Shown in pieces: positions 61,818-64,000 of a DNA stretch of 64,000 nt (the first letter of the stretch is position 1; every line of letters begins with the position of its first letter). The DNA comes from a bacterium. Lineage in GTDB: Bacteria > Krumholzibacteriota > Krumholzibacteriia > LZORAL124-64-63. The translations under genes and the position numbers were made by a program. Below the pieces are notes generated by a model. That model searched no databases. It was not told the origin of the DNA and saw nothing but the letters and a program-made list of their open reading frames with translations. The stretch is from NCBI GenBank assembly GCA_016712675.1, contig JADJQR010000001.1:3534001-3598000 (forward strand), read 5' to 3'.

Positions 61818-63764
61818 ATGCCCCAGAACGTCATCGAGAAGATCGTCCAGGCGCACGCCGTCGGCCTGAAGCCCGGGCACGAGGTGCGTGCCGGCGACTA
61901 CGTCACGATCGTCCCCGACCACGTGATGACGCACGACAACTCCTCCGCGGTGCTGGGCAAGTTCAAGGGCCTGGGCATCACGGCGATCAAGGACCCGCGC
62001 CAGCCGGTGTTCACCCTGGACCACAACATCCAGGACCTGGGCGAGGCCAACCAGGCCAAATACCGGACACTGGCCGAATTCGCCGCCACGCACGGCATCG
62101 ACGCCTACCCGGCCGGACGGGGCATCGGGCACCAGATCATGATCGAGGAAGGCTACGCGCGCCCCGGCGGCCTGTGCGTGGCCAGCGACAGCCACAGCAA
62201 CACCTACGGCGGCGTGGGCGCCCTGGGCACGCCGGTGGTGCGCACGGACGCCGCCGCCCTCTGGGCCACCGGCACCGTGTGGTGGCAGGTGCCGCCCGCC
62301 ATCAAGGTCACGCTGACGGGCCGGCTGCGCCCCGGCGTCACGGGCAAGGACGCGATCATCACCCTTTGCGGCCTCTACAACCAGGGCGAGGTGCTCAACA
62401 CCGTCATCGAGTTCACCGGCCCCGGCGTGGCGACGCTTTCGCTCGAGGAGCGGCTGACCATCGCCAACATGACCACCGAGTGGGGTGCGCTGGCCGGCTG
62501 GTTCCCGGTCGACGGGGTCACCCTGGCCTACATGGAGGAACGCCGCGCCTGGCTGGCCTCCTGCGGCATCGTCGACCGCGTCACCGAGGCCGACATCGCC
62601 GGCTGGCGCGCGGCGCCGCCGTGCTCGGACCCCGACGCCGTCTACGCCGGCGAGATCGCGCTGGACCTCTCGCAGGTCACCCCGCACCTGAGCGGCCCGG
62701 ACTCGGTGCAGGTGATGGCGTCGCTGGCCGAGCTGGCGCCCCAGCGGATCCGCGTCGACAAGGCCTACCTGCTCAGCTGCACCAACGCGCGGCTGCGCGA
62801 CCTCGAGGAGGCCGCCGCCGTCGTCCGCGGGCAGAAGGTGGCGCCGCACGTGAAGCTGTACGTGTCGGCCGCCAGCGCGCTGGTCGAGGCCGAGGCGCAG
62901 ATGACCGGCGCCTGGCAGGCGCTGCTGGACGCCGGCGCCATCGCCCTGCCTTCGGGCTGCGGGCCCTGCATCGGGCTGGGCACCGGCCTGCTGGAGGACG
63001 GCGAGGTCGGCATCTCCGCGACCAACCGCAACTTCAAGGGACGCATGGGAAGCCGGAACGCGAAGGCCTACCTGGCCAGCCCCGCCGTGGTCGCGGCCAG
63101 CGCGCTGGCCGGGCACATCGCCGGGCCCGGGGACTGGGACCTGGACGGCGGCGCGCCGGCCCGCGACTTCCGCGTGCCCGCCGGTGCCGGCGGCGACGGT
63201 CCCGCGGTCGAGGTGCTGCCCGGCTTCCCCGCCGTGATCGAGGGCCGCCTGCTCTACCTGCCGGCGGACAACCTCAACACCGACGGCATCTACGGGAAGG
63301 ACTACACGTACCGCGAGGACATGACGCCGGCGCAGATGGCGGCCGTGGTCATGGAGAACTACGACCCGCAGTTCGCCGGCCTGGTGCGCACGGGCGACGT
63401 CGTCTGCGCGGGCTTCAACTTCGGCACCGGCAGCAGCCGCGAGCAGGCGGCCACGGCGCTGATGGCCGCCGGCATCCGGCTGGTCATCGCCGGCAGCTAC
63501 TCCCAGACCTACCTGCGCAACGCGATCAACAACGGCTTCCTCTGCGTGGAGTGCCCGGACTTCGCGCGCGCCCTGCACGCCCACCACGCGGGAGGCGGCG
63601 GCCGGAAGACCGTCATCGACGACGAGCCGGTGAGCCTGGACGTAGCCCACTCGACGATCCGCTGGCGCGGGCAGTCGTTCCGGTTCCTGCCGCTGGGCAC
63701 GCCGGTGCAGCGCATCGTCCTGGCCGGCGGCGTCGAGAACATGGTGCGGGCCGGCGCCCAGTGA
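61818..63764 (+). CDS. Single-chain homoaconitase/aconitase-family hydratase
   Basis: 648 residues. The sequence follows the LYS4-type homoaconitase pattern: DYVTIVPDHVMTHDNSSAVL, PRQPVFTLDHNIQDLGEANQ, AYPAGRGIGHQIMIEEGYA, SDSHSNTYGGVGALGTPVVR, ATGTVWWQVPPAIKV. Iron-sulfur ligands are the Cys in LLSCTNARLRDL and the pair in SGCGPCIGLG. The swivel domain has GFNFGTGSSREQA. It isomerises homocitrate or citrate; substrate cannot be decided from sequence. Lysine biosynthesis through aminoadipate would favour homocitrate, but no other gene of that route is in the window. Overlaps the next gene by 4 nt. Confidence 0.8.
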   Translation: MPQNVIEKIVQAHAVGLKPGHEVRAGDYVTIVPDHVMTHDNSSAVLGKFKGLGITAIKDPRQPVFTLDHNIQDLGEANQAKYRTLAEFAATHGIDAYPAGRGIGHQIMIEEGYARPGGLCVASDSHSNTYGGVGALGTPVVRTDAAALWATGTVWWQVPPAIKVTLTGRLRPGVTGKDAIITLCGLYNQGEVLNTVIEFTGPGVATLSLEERLTIANMTTEWGALAGWFPVDGVTLAYMEERRAWLASCGIVDRVTEADIAGWRAAPPCSDPDAVYAGEIALDLSQVTPHLSGPDSVQVMASLAELAPQRIRVDKAYLLSCTNARLRDLEEAAAVVRGQKVAPHVKLYVSAASALVEAEAQMTGAWQALLDAGAIALPSGCGPCIGLGTGLLEDGEVGISATNRNFKGRMGSRNAKAYLASPAVVAASALAGHIAGPGDWDLDGGAPARDFRVPAGAGGDGPAVEVLPGFPAVIEGRLLYLPADNLNTDGIYGKDYTYREDMTPAQMAAVVMENYDPQFAGLVRTGDVVCAGFNFGTGSSREQAATALMAAGIRLVIAGSYSQTYLRNAINNGFLCVECPDFARALHAHHAGGGGRKTVIDDEPVSLDVAHSTIRWRGQSFRFLPLGTPVQRIVLAGGVENMVRAGAQ

Positions 63765-64000
63765 GCACGACGGTCGCCGCGGTCATCCTCTGGACGGCGC
63801 TGTGGTGCGCGTTCCACAGCCTGCTGGCCACGCACCGCTGGCGCGACCTGGTGCGGCGCCTGTTCCCCCGCTGGCACGCGTTCAGCCGGGTCCTCTACGT
63901 GCTGGGCAGCACGGTCACGCTGGCCGTGCTGCTGGCCTGGCTGCGCGCGCTGCCCGAACGCGTACTGTGGGACTGGCCCGGGCCCTGGTCCCTGGCGCGC
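63761..64000 (+). CDS. NnrU / isoprenylcysteine methyltransferase-like membrane protein (3' truncated)
   Basis: Starts at the GTG 63761, which overlaps the homoaconitase TGA (GTGA), and runs off the window after 80 codons. The visible part has two spans (TVAAVILWTALWCAFHSLLA and VLYVLGSTVTLAVLLAWL) with the conserved His-Ser and RWHAFSRVLYV, as in NnrU-type membrane proteins. Function uncertain. Confidence 0.6.
   Translation, partial: MSTTVAAVILWTALWCAFHSLLATHRWRDLVRRLFPRWHAFSRVLYVLGSTVTLAVLLAWLRALPERVLWDWPGPWSLAR

Overview
The window is a high-GC (about 70% by eye) bacterial chromosome segment with about 56 protein genes, no rRNA or tRNA that I could find, and no insertion sequence, phage or CRISPR array. 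Four secreted proteins end in a FlgD-type Ig-like (FlgD_ig) tail. Together with a Gram-negative envelope (HflKC, lipoproteins, a barrel-like SppA) and alternative complex III, this suggests a member of the FCB superphylum or a neighbouring candidate phylum such as Eisenbacteria or Krumholzibacteriota. That placement is inference from gene content.

Region 1 to 16.8 kb is mixed housekeeping and envelope. It holds a secreted Hcp-like/FlgD_ig protein, a type I glutamine synthetase behind an AT-rich promoter with two dyads, a CPBP membrane protein, a family 5 solute-binding lipoprotein, an SppA protease with a barrel-like N-terminal extension, an HPt protein, a NYN/LOTUS protein, an M29-like peptidase, a possible small RNA, a radical SAM protein, a phosphohexomutase, and small lipoprotein/flavin/hydrolase genes. 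Region 16.9 to 31.7 kb has a secreted protein of unknown function, ferritin, a complete pyruvate dehydrogenase operon (E1 alpha, E1 beta, E2, E3) ending in a lipoate ligase-like gene, a NarL-type regulator, hflK-hflC-TraB/GumN, tatD and an alkaline phosphatase. Region 31.8 to 42.8 kb has a secreted metalloprotease with a small secreted partner, a beta-propeller/FlgD_ig protein, a macrodomain fusion, monomeric isocitrate dehydrogenase and a seven-heme membrane cytochrome.

Region 43.3 to 55.4 kb (minus strand) is the most interesting: one long operon reading actA-actB-actC-actD-actE-actF (alternative complex III, a quinol:electron acceptor oxidoreductase), then a small membrane protein, then genes shaped like cytochrome c oxidase subunits II and I, then a YeeE/YedE plus DUF6691 transporter pair. 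The subunit I homologue keeps the three heme-ligand histidines but has lost two of three CuB histidines and the cross-linked tyrosine. The subunit II homologue has lost five of six CuA ligands but keeps a C-terminal cytochrome c. There is no subunit III. The pair therefore looks like a copper-less, heme-only derivative of a caa3 oxidase that works with alternative complex III, and it is my candidate for an undescribed system.

Region 55.4 to 64 kb holds an A-type Fe-S carrier, a YyaL/DUF255 protein, a three-PAS hybrid histidine kinase, a small acidic protein of unknown function, a CBS-pair protein, a single-chain homoaconitase/aconitase and the start of a NnrU-like membrane protein.

A separate recurring signal is a 14 to 18 bp palindrome with core GTTGACCGGTCAAC. 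It occurs three times within the first 1.5 kb and in a cluster of five related dyads between tatD and the phosphatase gene.
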